From the NCBI RefSeq assembly GCF_904849725.1, contig NC_058519.1, forward strand, positions 22,675,267 to 22,739,266: a DNA stretch of 64,000 nucleotides, given 5' to 3'. A program made the position numbers and the translations under genes. This document shows, one piece after another, positions 22,339 through 33,982 of this stretch; the first letter of the stretch is position 1, and every line of letters starts with the position of its first letter. Source of the DNA: Hordeum vulgare subsp. vulgare (lineage: Eukaryota; Streptophyta; Magnoliopsida; Poales; Poaceae). Below the pieces are notes generated by a model. It searched no databases and was not told the DNA's origin. It saw only the letters and a program-made list of their open reading frames with translations.

Positions 22339-22893
22339 TGTGACATCCTCAGCTTTTGCTAGAGTGATCATTGTAATTAAGCTACAGTGATGACCATGAT
22401 CAGTGCCTAATCATTTTGCTAAACAGGATATGATCAAGTTGAAAGTCATATCTCATTTCAAATTCCTTTGCAAAAGGCCCTTGAATTTTATTGTGATAAA
22501 ATAAAGTTGCAAACAGCAAATTAAAATTGATGCACATTTGTTATAAATCACAAAACAAATGATGTTAAGGAACACAACATCACCTTGATGTTGGAGTGGA
22601 CCCCACCATCAATAACGGAGCTTTAAAGCATTTAAAAAATGCCCTTTAATTCCTCGGATAATTCCAACAATTTCCAAAAATGCTCAAACTATGTGAGGCA
22701 ATGCAGAATATTACAAGATATTTAATGGACATTAACACACATTTTTATTAAAGGGAATTGTTGCTAAAAATAAAATAAAACTAAAACTGTAAATGAAATA
22801 AAAAGAAAACAAAAAATGAAAAAAAAACACCCCAGCTGGCCGGCCCAACCAGTCCAGCCCACCGGCCCACCCCATACCCTGGGGGGTATTTAA

Positions 22894-24714
22894 TGTTTGG
22901 AAACGTCGCATGGGAAACAAAAAATTTCCTACGCGCACGAAGACCTATCATGGTGATGTCCATCTACTTGAGGGGATGTGTGATCTACGTACCCTTGTAG
23001 ACCGTACAGCAGAAGCGTTAGTGAACGCGGTTGATGTAGTGGAACGTCCTCACGTCCCTCGATCCGCCCCGCGAACCGTCCCGCGATCAGTCCCACGATC
23101 TAGTGCCGAACGGACGGCACCTCCGCGTTCAGCACACGTACAGCTCGACGATGATCTTGGCCTTCTTGATCCAGCAAGAGAGACGGAGAGGTAGAAGAGT
23201 TCTCCGGCAGCGTGACGGCGCTCCGGAGGTTGGTGATGATCTTGTCTCAGCAGGGCTCCGCCCGAGCTCCGCAGAAACACGATCTAGAGGAAAAACCGTG
23301 GAGGTATGTGGTCGGGCTGCCGTGGAAAAGTCGTCTCAAATCAGCCCTAAAACCTCCGTATATATAGGGGGAAGAGGGGGATCCTTGCCTTGCCCCAAGG
23401 GGGTCGGCCGAGCCAAGGGGGGAAGGTCTACCCCCCCCCCCCCCAAACTGAGTCCAACTTGGTTTGGTGGGTGGAGTCCTTCTTGCCTTTCCCACCTCCT
23501 CCTTTTTTTCTTTTCTCTATGATTTTCTTCCTATGACACATAGGGCCTTCTTGGGCTGTCCCACCAGCCCACTAAGGGCTGGTGTGCCACCCCCAAGGCC
23601 TTTGGGCTTCCCCGGGATGGGTTGCCCCCCCCCCCCCCGGTGAACTCCCGGAACCCATTCGTCATTCCCGGTACATTCCCGGTAACTCCGAAAACCTTCT
23701 CGTAATCAAATGAGGTCATCCTATATATCAATCTTCGTTTCCGGACCATTCCGGAAACCCTCGTGACGTCCGTGTTCTCATCCGGGACTCCGAACAACAT
23801 TCGGTAACCAACCATATAACTCAAATACGCATAAAACAACGTCGAACCTTAAGTGTGCATACCCTGCGGGTTCGAGAACTATGTAGACATTACCCGAGAG
23901 ACTCCTCGGTCAATATCCAATAGCGGGACCTGGATGCCCATATTGGATCCTACATATTCTACGAAGATCTTATCGTTTGAACCTCAGTGCCAAGGATTCA
24001 TATAATCCCGTATGCCATTCCCTTTGTCCTTCGGTATGTTACTTGCCCGAGATTCGATCGTCAGTATCCGCATACCTATGTCAATCTCGTTTACCGGCAA
24101 GTCTCTTTACTCGTTCCGTAATACAAGATCCCGCAACTTACACTAAGTCACATTGCTTGCAAGGCTTGTGTGTGATGTTGTATTACCGAGTGGGCCCCGA
24201 GATACCTCTCCGTCACACGGAGTGACAAATCCCAGTCTTGATCCATACTAACTCAACGAACACCTTCGGAGATACCTGTAGAGCATCTTTATAGTCACCC
24301 AGTTACGTTGCGACGTTTGATACACACAAACTATTCCTCCGGTGTTAGTGAGTTATATGATCTCATGGTCATAGGAACAAATACTTGACACGCAGAAAAA
24401 CAGTAGCAACAAAATGACACAATCAACATGCTACGTCTATTAGTTTGGGTCTAGTCCATCACGTGATTCTCCTAATGACGTGATCCAGTTATCAAGCAAC
24501 AACACCTTGTTCATAATCAGAAGACACTGACTATCTTTGATCAACTGGCTAGCCAACTAGAGGCTTGCTAGGGACAGTGTTTTGTCTATGTATCCACACA
24601 TGTAAATGAGTCTTCATTCAATACAATTATAGCATGGATAATAAACGATTATCTTGATACAGGAATTATAATAATAACTATATTTATTATTGCCTCTAGG
24701 GCGTAATTCCAACA
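22894..24714 (-). repeat. 3' LTR of Angela element 1
   Basis: 1821 bp. The outer end is mutated (TGTTTGGAAACG against TGTTGGGGAACG in the other three copies). It contains the LTR promoter TATA (TATATATA, about 23358-23366, minus strand) and long C runs near 23430 and 23625. The minus-strand PPT abuts it at 24715. Confidence 0.95.
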
Positions 24715-24766
24715 GTCTCCCACTTGCACTAGAGTCAATAATCTAGCCCTCACATCATCATGCGAA

Positions 24767-25051
24767 TTACATTGTAATAAATCTAACACCCATAAAGTTC
24801 TGGTGTTGATCATGCTTTGCCCGTGGAAGAGGTTTAGTCAGTGGGTCTGCTACATTCAGATCGTGTGCACTTTGCATATATTTACGTCCTCCCCTTTCGA
24901 CGTAGTCGCGGATGAGGTTGAAGCGTCGTTTGATGTGTCTGGACTTCTTGTGAAACTGTGGTTCCTTTGCTAAGGCAATGGCACCCGTGTTGTCACAGAA
25001 CAAGGTTATTGGATTCAGTGCGCTTGACACCACTCCAAGATCCGTCATGAA
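24767..25051 (-). pseudogene. C-terminal RNase H fragment of Angela element 1 pol
   Basis: It encodes about 95 residues of the RNase H end (MTDLGVVSSALN, LFCDNTGAIALAKEP, NVADPLTKPLPR), stopping at 24767. It is the separated end of the pol frame that resumes at 33983; the break is exactly at the ATGAA target of element 2. Confidence 0.9.
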
Positions 25052-26865
25052 TGTTGGGGAACGTCGCATGGGAAACAAAAAATTTCCTACGCGCATGAAG
25101 ACCTATCATGGTAATGCCCATCTACGAGAGGGGATGAGTGATCTACGTACCCTTGTAGATCGTACAACAGAAGCGTTAGTGAACGCGGTTGATGTAGTGG
25201 AACGTCCTCACGTCCCTCGATCCGCCCCGCGAACAATCCCGCGATCAGTCCCACGATCTAGTACCGAACGGACAGCACCTCCGCGTTCAGCACACGTACA
25301 GCTCGACGATGATCTCGGCCTTCTTGATCCAGCAAGAGAGACGGAGAGGTAGAAGAGTTCTCCGGCAGCGTGACGACGCTCCGGAGATTGGTGATGACCT
25401 TGTCTCAGCAGGGCTCCGCCCGAGCTCCGCAGAAACGCGATCTAGAGGAAAAACCGTGGAGGTATGTGGTCGGGCTGCCGTGGAAAAAAATCGTCTCAAA
25501 TCAGCCCTAAAACCTCCGTATATATAGGTGGGAGGGAGGGGACCTTGCCTTTGAGCCCCAAGGGGGTCGGCCGAGTCCAAGGGGGGAGGACTCCCCCCCC
25601 AAACCGAGTTGGACTTGGTTTGGTGGGAGGGAGTCCCCCTTCCTTCCCACCTCCTCCCTTTTTTTTCTTTTCTCTCTTGATTTTTCCTTCTTGGCGCATA
25701 GAGCCCTTTTGGGCTGTCCCACCAGCCCACTAAGGGCTGGTGTGCCACCCTCAAGGCCTATGGGCTTCCTCGGGGTGGGTTGCCCCCCCCGGTGAACTCC
25801 CGGAACCCATTCGTCATTCCCGGTACATTTCCGGTAACTCCGAAAACCTTCCGGTAATCAAATGAGGTCATCCTATATATCAATCTTCGTTTCCGGACCA
25901 TTTCGGAAACCCTCGTGACTTCTGTGATCTCATCCGGGACTCCGAACAACATCCGGTAACCAACCATATAACTCAAATACCCATAAAACAACGTCGAACC
26001 TTAAGTGTGCAGACCCTGCGGGTTCGAGAACTATGTAGACATGACCGAGAGACTCCTCGGTCAATATGCAATAGCGGGACCTGGATGCCCATATTGGATC
26101 CTACATATTCTACGAATATCTTATCGTTTGAACCTCGGTGCCAAGGATTCATATAATCCCGTATGTCATTCCCTTTGTCCTTCGGTATATTACTTGCCCG
26201 AGATTCGATCGTTAGTATCCATATACCTATTTCAATCTCGTTTACCGGCAATTCTCTTTACTCGTTCCGTAATACAAGATCCCGCAACTTACACTAAGTT
26301 ACATTGCTTGCAAGGCTTGTGTGTGATGTTGTATTACCGAGTGGGCCCCGAGATACCTCTCCGTTCACACGGAGTGACAAATCCCAGTCTTGATCCATAC
26401 TAACTCAACTAACACCTTCGGAGATACCTGTAGAGCATCTTTATAGTCACCCAGTTACGTTGCGACGTTTGATACACACAAAGCATTCCTCCGGTGTTAG
26501 TGAGTTATATGATCTCATGGTCATAGGAATAAATACTTGACACGCAGAAAACAGTAGCAACAAAATGACACGATCAACATGCTACGTCTATTAGTTTGGG
26601 TCTAGTCCATCACGTGATTCTCCTAATGACGTGATCCAGTTATCAAGCAACAACACCTTGTTCATAATCAGAAGACACTGACTATCTTTGATCAACTTGC
26701 TAGCCAACTAGAGGCTTGCTAGGGACGGTGTTTTGTCTATGTATCCACACATGTAAATGAGTCTTCATTCAATACAATTATAGCATGGATAATAAACGAT
26801 TATCTTGATACAGGAATTATAATAATAACCATATTTATTATTGCCTCTAGGGCATAATTCCAACA
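25052..26865 (-). repeat. 3' LTR of Angela element 2
   Basis: 1814 bp. The promoter TATA (TATATATA) is near 25520-25527 on the minus strand. The PPT (minus strand GTGCAAGTGGGAGAC) abuts it at 26866-26880. Confidence 0.95.
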
Positions 26866-26917
26866 GTCTCCCACTTGCACTAGAGTCAATAATCTAGCCC
26901 TCACATCACCATGTGAA

Positions 26918-29900
26918 TTACATTGTAATAAATCTAACACCCATACAGTTCTGGTGTTGATCATGTTTTGGCCGTGGAAGAGGTTTAGTCAGCGGGTCTG
27001 CTACATTCAGATCCGTGTGCACTTTGCATATATTCACGTCCTCTCCCTCGACGTAATCGCGGATGAGGTTGAAGCGTCGTTTGATGTGTCTGGTCTTCTT
27101 GTGAAACCGTGGTTCCTTTGCCAAGGCAATGGCACCAGTGTTGTCACAGAACAAGGTTATTGGATTCAGTGCGCTTGGCACCACTCCAAGATCCGTCATG
27201 AACTGCTTCATCCAGACACCCTCCTTAGCCGCCTCCGAGGCAGCCATGTACTCCGCTTCACATGTAGAATCTGCTACGACGCTTTTCTTGGAACAGCACC
27301 AGCTTACTGCACCCCCATTAAGAATAAATACGTATCCAGTTTGCGACTTAGAGTCGTCCGGATCTGTGTCAAAGCTTGCATCGACGTAACCTTTTACGGC
27401 GAGCTCTTCGTCACCTCCATATACGAGAAACATCTCCTTAGTCCTTTTCAGGTACTTCAGGATATTCTTGACCGCTGTCCAGTGATCCACTCCTGGATTA
27501 CTCTGGAACCTACCTGCCATACTTATGGCCAGGCCAACATCCGGTCTAGTGCACAACATCGCATACATGATAGAACCTATGGCTGAAGCATAGGGGACGG
27601 AGCGCATATGCTCTCTATCTTCAACAGTTGCTGGGCACTGAGTCTTACTCAATCTCGTACCTTGTAGAACTGGCAAGAACCCTTTCTTGGACTGTTCCAT
27701 TTTGAACCTCTTCAAAACTTTATCAAGGTATGTGCTTTGTGAAAGTCCTATCAGGCGTTTTGATCTATCCCTATAGATCTTAATGCCTAGAATGTAAGCA
27801 GCTTCTCCTAGGTCCTTCATAGAGAAACTTTTATTCAAGTAATCCTTTATGCTCTCTAAAAACTCTATGTTGTCTCCAATCAGTAATATGTCATCCACAT
27901 ATAATATTAGAAACGCCACAGAGCTCCCACTCACTTTCTTGTAAATACAAGATTCTCCAACCACTTGTATAAACCCAAATGCTTTGATCACCTCATCAAA
28001 GCGTTTGTTCCAACTCCGAGATGCTTGCACCAGTCCATAAATGGATCGCTGGAGCTTGCACACCTTGTTAGCATTCTTAGGATCGACAAAACCTTCGGGT
28101 TGTATCATATACAACTCTTCCTTAAGGAAACCGTTAAGGAACGCCGTTTTGACATCCATCTGCCAGATTTCATAATCGAAAAATGCAGCTATTGCTAACA
28201 TGATTCTCACGGACTTAAGCATCGCTACGGGTGAGAAAGTCTCATCGTAGTCAACTCCTTGAACTTGTGAAAAACCCTTTGCCACAAGTCGAGCTTTATA
28301 AACGGTCACATTACCGTCAGCGTCTGTCTTCCTCTTAAAGATCCATTTGTTCTGAATAGCCTTGCGGCCCTCAGGTAGTACCTCCAAAGTCCACACTTTG
28401 TTCTCATACATGGATCCTATCTCGGACTTCATGGCTTCCAGCCATTTGTTGGAATCTGGGCCCACCATTGCTTCTTCATAATTCGCAGGTTCATTGTTGT
28501 CTAACAACATGATTGATAAGACGGGATTACCGTACCACTCTGGAGCAGCACGTCGTCTCGTCGACCTGCGTGGTTCGATAGAAACTTGAACTGGAGTTTC
28601 ATGATCACCATCATTAACTTCCTCCTCAACCGGCGTTGCAATGACAGAGGTTTCCCCTTGCCCTGCGCCACCATCCAGAGGGATGAGAGGTTCGACAACC
28701 TCGTCAAGTTCTATCTTCCTCCCACTCAATTCTCTCGAGAGAAACTCCTTCTCGAGAAAAGCTCCATTTTTAGCAACAAACACTTTGCCCTCGGATTTGA
28801 GGTAGAAGGTGTACCCAACTGTCTCTTTTGGGTAACCTATGAAAACGCACTTTTCCGCTTTGGGTTCTAGCTTTTCAGGCTGAAGCTTTTTGACATAAGC
28901 ATCACATCCCCAAACTTTAAGAAACGACAACTTTGGCCTTTTGCCATACCACAGTTCGTATGATGTCGTCTCAACGGATTTTGATGGTGCCCTATTTAAA
29001 GTGAATGCAGCTGTTTCTAATGCATAGCCCCAAAATGATAACGGCAAATCAGTAAGAGACATCATAGATCGCACCATCTCTAACAGAGTACGATTACGAC
29101 GTTCGGACACACCATTACGCTGTGGTGTTCCAGGCGGTGTTAACTGTGAAACAATTCCACATTGTCTTAAGTGAGCACCAAACTCGAAACTCAGATATTC
29201 ACCCCCACGATCAGACCGCAGGAACTTGATCTTCTTGTTACGATGATTTTCCACTTCACTCTGAAATTGCTTGAACTTTTCAAATGTTTCAGACTTGTGC
29301 TTCATCAAGTAGACATAACCATATCTACTTAAATCGTCAGTGAAGGTGAGAAAATAACGATATCCGCCGCATGCCTCCATGCTCATCGGACCACACACAT
29401 CGGTATGTATGATTTCCAACAAGTCACTTGCACGCTCCATTGTACCTGAGAACGGAGTCTTAGTCATCTTGCCCATGAGGCATGGTTCGCATGTGTCAAG
29501 TGAATCAAAGTCAAGTGACTCCAAAAGTCCATCAGCATGGAGTTTCTTCATGCGCTTTACACCAATATGACCTAAGCGGCAGTGCCACAAAAATATAGCG
29601 CTATCATTGTTAACTCTAACTCTTTTGGTCTCAATGTTATGTATATGTGTATCGCTATCAAGATTCAATATGAATAATCCTCTCACATTCGGTGCATGAC
29701 CATAAAAGATGTTACTCATAGAAATAGAACAACCATTATTCTGTGACTTAAAAGAGTAACCGTCTCGCAATAAACAAGATCCAGATATAATGTTCATGCT
29801 CAACGCAGGAACTAAATAACAATGATTTAAGTTCATCACTAATCCTGACGGTAACTGAAGTGACACTGTGCCGACGGCGATTGCATCAACCTTGGAACCA

Positions 29901-30898
29901 TTTCCTATGCGCATCGTCACTTCATCTTTTGCTAGCCTTCGCCTATTCCGCAGTTCCTGTTTCGAGTTGCAAATATGAGCAACAGAACCGGTATCAAATA
30001 ACCAGGCACTACTACGAGAGCCGGTTAAGTACACATCAATAACATGTATATCAAATATACCTGATTTTTCTTTGCCCGCCTTCTTATCTGCCAGATACTT
30101 GGGGCAATTGCGCTTCTAGTGACCCATACCCTTGCAATAGTAACACTCCGTTTCCGGCTTAGGTCCAGCTTTGGGTTTCTTCGTCGGATTGGCAACAGGC
30201 TTGCCGCTCTTCTTCGAATTGCCCTTCTTGCCTTTGCCGTTTCTCTTGAAACTAGTGGTCTTATTCACCATCAACACTTGATGCTCTTTACGGAGTTCAG
30301 ACTCTGCGACTTTCAGCATCGCAAACAACTCGCCGGGAGACTTGTTCATCCCTTGCATGTTGTAGTTCAACACAAAGCCTTTATAGCTTGGCGGCAGTGA
30401 TTGAAGGATTCTGTCAGTGATAGCTTCTTGCGGGAGTTCAATCCCCAGCTCAGCTAGACGGTTTGAGTACCCAGACATTTTGAGCACATGTTCACTGACA
30501 GATGAGTTTTCCTCCATCTTGCAGGCATATAATTTATCGGAGGTCTCATACCTCTCGATCCGGGCGTTCTTCTGAAAGATAAACTCCAACTCCTGGAACA
30601 TCCCAAATGCTCCATGACGCTCAAAGCGACGTTGAAGTCCCGGTTCTAAGCCATACAAGACTGCACATTGAACTATTGAGTAGTCCTCCTTACGTGCTAA
30701 CCAAGCGTTCTTAACATCCTGATCAGCCGTAGCGGGTGGTTCATCTCCTAACGCAGCATTAAGGACAAAATCATTCTTCCCAGCTTGTAAGATTAGCTTA
30801 AGATTACGAGCCCACTCTACAAAGTTGCTTCCATCATCTTTCAACTTAGCTTTCTCTAGGAACGTATTAAAATTTAGGATGACTGTCGCGTGAGCCAT
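26918..30898 (-). CDS. gag-pol polyprotein of Angela element 2, one in-frame stop
   Basis: It starts at 30898 (MAHATVILNFNTFLEK) and ends at 26918: 1327 codons including one internal TAG at 30116-30118, at the Trp position of the zinc knuckle (CYYCKGMGH then stop), and the terminal stop. Domains in order: gag (codons 1-~270), protease with FDTGSVAHIC (DTGS about 302), GAG-pre-integrase (HCRLGHIG, about 440), integrase with D (HTDVCGPM), D (SDRGGEY) and E (NGVSERRNR), RT with YVDDILLIG, and RNase H (YVDASFDTD, STCEAEYMA) ending LPRPKHDQHQN-CMGVRFITM. No other lesion was seen. The protein would make cDNA and integrate it into the host genome. Whether the TAG is read through is unknown. Confidence 0.9.
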
Positions 30899-32152
30899 GA
30901 TCTACAACACAAATATATTCAAAGTGGACTTAGACTATGTTCAAGATAATTAGAGTTTAACTTAATCAAATTATTCGCTAAACTCCCACTCAAAAAGTAC
31001 ATCTCTCTAGTCATTTGAGTGGTTCATGATCCACTTACACTAGCTCAAGTCCGATCATCACGTGAGTTGAGTATAGTTTCAGTGGTAAGCATCCCTATGC
31101 TAATCATATCATCTATATGATTCATGATCGACCTTTCGGTCTCATGTGTTCCGAGGCCATGTCTGCACATGCTAGGCTCGTCAAGCTTAACCCGAGTGTT
31201 CCGCGTGCGCAACTGTTTTGCACCCGTTGTATGTGAACGTTGAGTCTATCACACCCGATCATCACGTGGTGTCTCGAAACGACGAACTGTAGCAACGATG
31301 CACAGTCGGGGAGAACACAATTTCGTCTTGAAATTTTAGTGAGAGATCACCTCATAATGCTACCGTCGTTCTAAGCAAAATAAGGTGCATAAAAGGATTA
31401 ACATCACATGCAATTCGTAAGTGACATGATATGGCCATCATCACGTGCTTCTTGATCTCCATCACCAAAGCACCGGCACGATCTTCTTGTCACCGGCGCC
31501 ACACCATGATCTCCATCAACGTGTTGCCATCGGGGTTGTCGTGCTACTCATGCTATTACTACTAAAGCTACATCCTAGCAAAATAGTAAACGCATCTGCA
31601 AGCACACACATTAGTATAAAGATAACCCTATGGCTCCTGCCGGTTGCCGTACCATCGACGTGCAAGTCGATATTTCTATTACAACATGATCATCTCATAC
31701 ATCCAATATATCACATCACATCATTGGCCATATCACATCACAAGCATACCCTGCAAAAACAAGTTAGACGTCCTCTAATTTTGTTGTTGCATGTTTTACG
31801 TGGTGACCATGGGTATCTAGTAGGATCGCATCTTACTTACGCAAACACCACAACGGAGATATATGAGTTGCTATTTAACCTCATCCAAGGACCTCCTCGG
31901 TCAAATTCAATTCAACTAAAGTTGGAGAAACCGACACTTGCCAGTCATCTTTGAGCAACGGAGTTACTCGTAACGATGAAACCAGTCTCTCGTAAGCGTA
32001 CGAGTAATGTCGGTCCAAGCCGCTTCAATCCAACAATACCGCGGAATCAAGAAAAGACTAAGGAGGGCAGCAAAACGCACATCACCGCCCACAAAAACTT
32101 TTGTGTTCTACTCGAGAAGACATCTACGCATGAACCTAGCTCATGATGCCAC
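30899..32152 (-). other. 5' leader of Angela element 2
   Basis: Untranslated leader between the 5' LTR and gag. The primer-binding region reads GTGGCATCATGAGC at its LTR edge, as in element 1. Short frames here are also found in element 1's leader and are not supported as genes. Confidence 0.85.
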
Positions 32153-33982
32153 TGTTGGGGAAGGTCGCATGGGAAACAAAAAATTTCCTACGCGCACGAA
32201 GACCTATCATGGTGATGCCCATCTACGAGAGGGGATGAGTGATCTACGTACCCTTGTAGATCGTACAGCAGAAGCGTTAGTGAACGCGGTTGATGTAGTG
32301 CAACGTCCTCATGTCCCTCGATCCGCCCCACGAACAATCCCGCGATCAGTCCCACGATCTAGTACCGAACGGACGGCACCTCCGCGTTCAGCACACGTAC
32401 AGCTCGACGATGATCTCGGCCTTCTTGATCCAGCAAGAGAGACGGAGAGGTAGAAGAGTTCTCCGGCAGCGTGACGACGCTCCGGAGGTTGGTGATGACC
32501 TTGTCTCAACAGGGCTCCGCCCGAGCTCCGCAGAAACGCGATCTAGAGGAAAAACCGTGGAGGTATGTGGTCGGGCTGTCGTGGAAAAAAATCGTCTCAA
32601 ATCAGCCCTAAAACCTCCGTATATATAGGTGGGAGGGAGGGGACCTTGCCTTGGGGCTCAAGGAGCCCCAAGGGGGTCGGCCGAGTCCAAGGGGGGAGGA
32701 CTCCCCCCCCAAACCGAGTTGGACTTGGTTTGGTGGGAGGGAGTCCCCCTTCCTTCCCACCTCCTCCCTTTTTTTTTCTTTTCTCTCTTGATTTTTCCTT
32801 CTTGGCGCATAGAGCCCTTTTGGGCTGTCCCACCAGCCCACTAAGGGCTGGTGTGCCACCCTCAAGGCCTATGGGCTTCCCCGGGGTGGGTTGCCCCCCC
32901 CCCCCCCGGTGAACTCCCGGAACCATTCGTCATTCTCGGTACATTTCCGGTAACTCCGAAAACCTTCCGGTAATCAAATGAGGTCATCCTATATATCAAT
33001 CTTCGTTTCCGGACCATTCCGGAAACCCTTGTGACGTCCGTGATCTCATCCGGGACTCCGAACAACATTCGGTAACCAACCATATAACTCAAATACACAT
33101 AAAACAACGTCGAACCTTAAGTGTGGAGACCCTGCGGGTTCGAGAACTATGTAGACATGACCCGAGAGACTCCTCGTTCAATATCCAATAGCGGGACCTG
33201 GATGCCCATATTGGATCCTACATATTCTACAAATATCTTATTGTTCGAACCTCAGTGCCAAGGATTCATATAATCCCGTATGTCATTCCCTTTGTCCTTC
33301 GGTATGTTACTTGCCCGAGATTCGATCGTTAGTATCCATATACCTATTTCAATCTCGTTTACTGGCAAGTCTCTTTACTCGTTCCGTAATACAAGATCCC
33401 GCAACTTACACTAAGTTACATTGCTTGCAAGGCTTGTGTGTGATGTTGTATTACCGAGTGGGCCCCGAGATACCTCTCCGTTCACACGGAGTGACAAATC
33501 CCAGTCTTGATCCATACTAACTCAACTAACACCTTCGGAGATACCTGTAGAGCATCTTTATAGTCACCCAGTTACGTTGCGACGTTTGATACACACAAAG
33601 CATTCCTCCGGTGTCAGTGAGTTATATGATCTCATGGTCATAGGAATAAATACTTGACACGCAGAAAACAGTAGCAACAAAATGACACGATCAACATGCT
33701 ACGTCTATTAGTTTGGGTCTAGTCCATCACGTGATTCTCCTAATGACGTGATCCAGTTATCAAGCAACAACACCTTGTTCATAATCAGAAGACACTGACT
33801 ATCTTTGATCAACTGGCTAGCCAACTAGAGGCTTGCTAGGGACGGTGTTTTGTCTATGTATCCACACATGTAAATGAGTCTTCATTCAATACAATTATAG
33901 CATGGATAATAAACGATTATCTTGATACAGGAATTATAATAATAACCATATTTATTATTGCCTCTAGGGCATAATTCCAACA
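32153..33982 (-). repeat. 5' LTR of Angela element 2
   Basis: 1830 bp. TATATATA lies near 32620-32627. It differs from its partner by a few bases extra near 32653-32665 and by the length of the C run near 32894. Confidence 0.95.

Larger units (their letters stand above)
25052..33982 (-). mobile_element. Angela/WIS/BARE1-type Copia element 2 (youngest, nearly intact)
   Basis: The 3' LTR is 25052-26865 and the 5' LTR 32153-33982. The target duplication ATGAA is perfect (25047-25051, 33983-33987). Total length is 8931 bp. It sits inside the RNase H part of element 1, a member of the same family, in the same orientation. The gag-pol frame has only one stop, and the LTRs are very similar by eye, with indels in the C run and a small indel near 25552/32653. 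It may still be mobilised by proteins from other copies. Confidence 0.95.

Noticed and set aside
23400..23640. Long C runs near 23.4-23.6 kb as regulatory or G-quadruplex elements of a gene
   Set aside because: The same runs occur in all four Angela LTRs with varying length; they are LTR sequence and prone to assembly error.
30899..32152. Frames in the Angela leaders (for example 31445-31954) as possible genes
   Set aside because: The homologous frame in element 1 (38214-38459) is broken, so the openness is not conserved; this is an untranslated leader.
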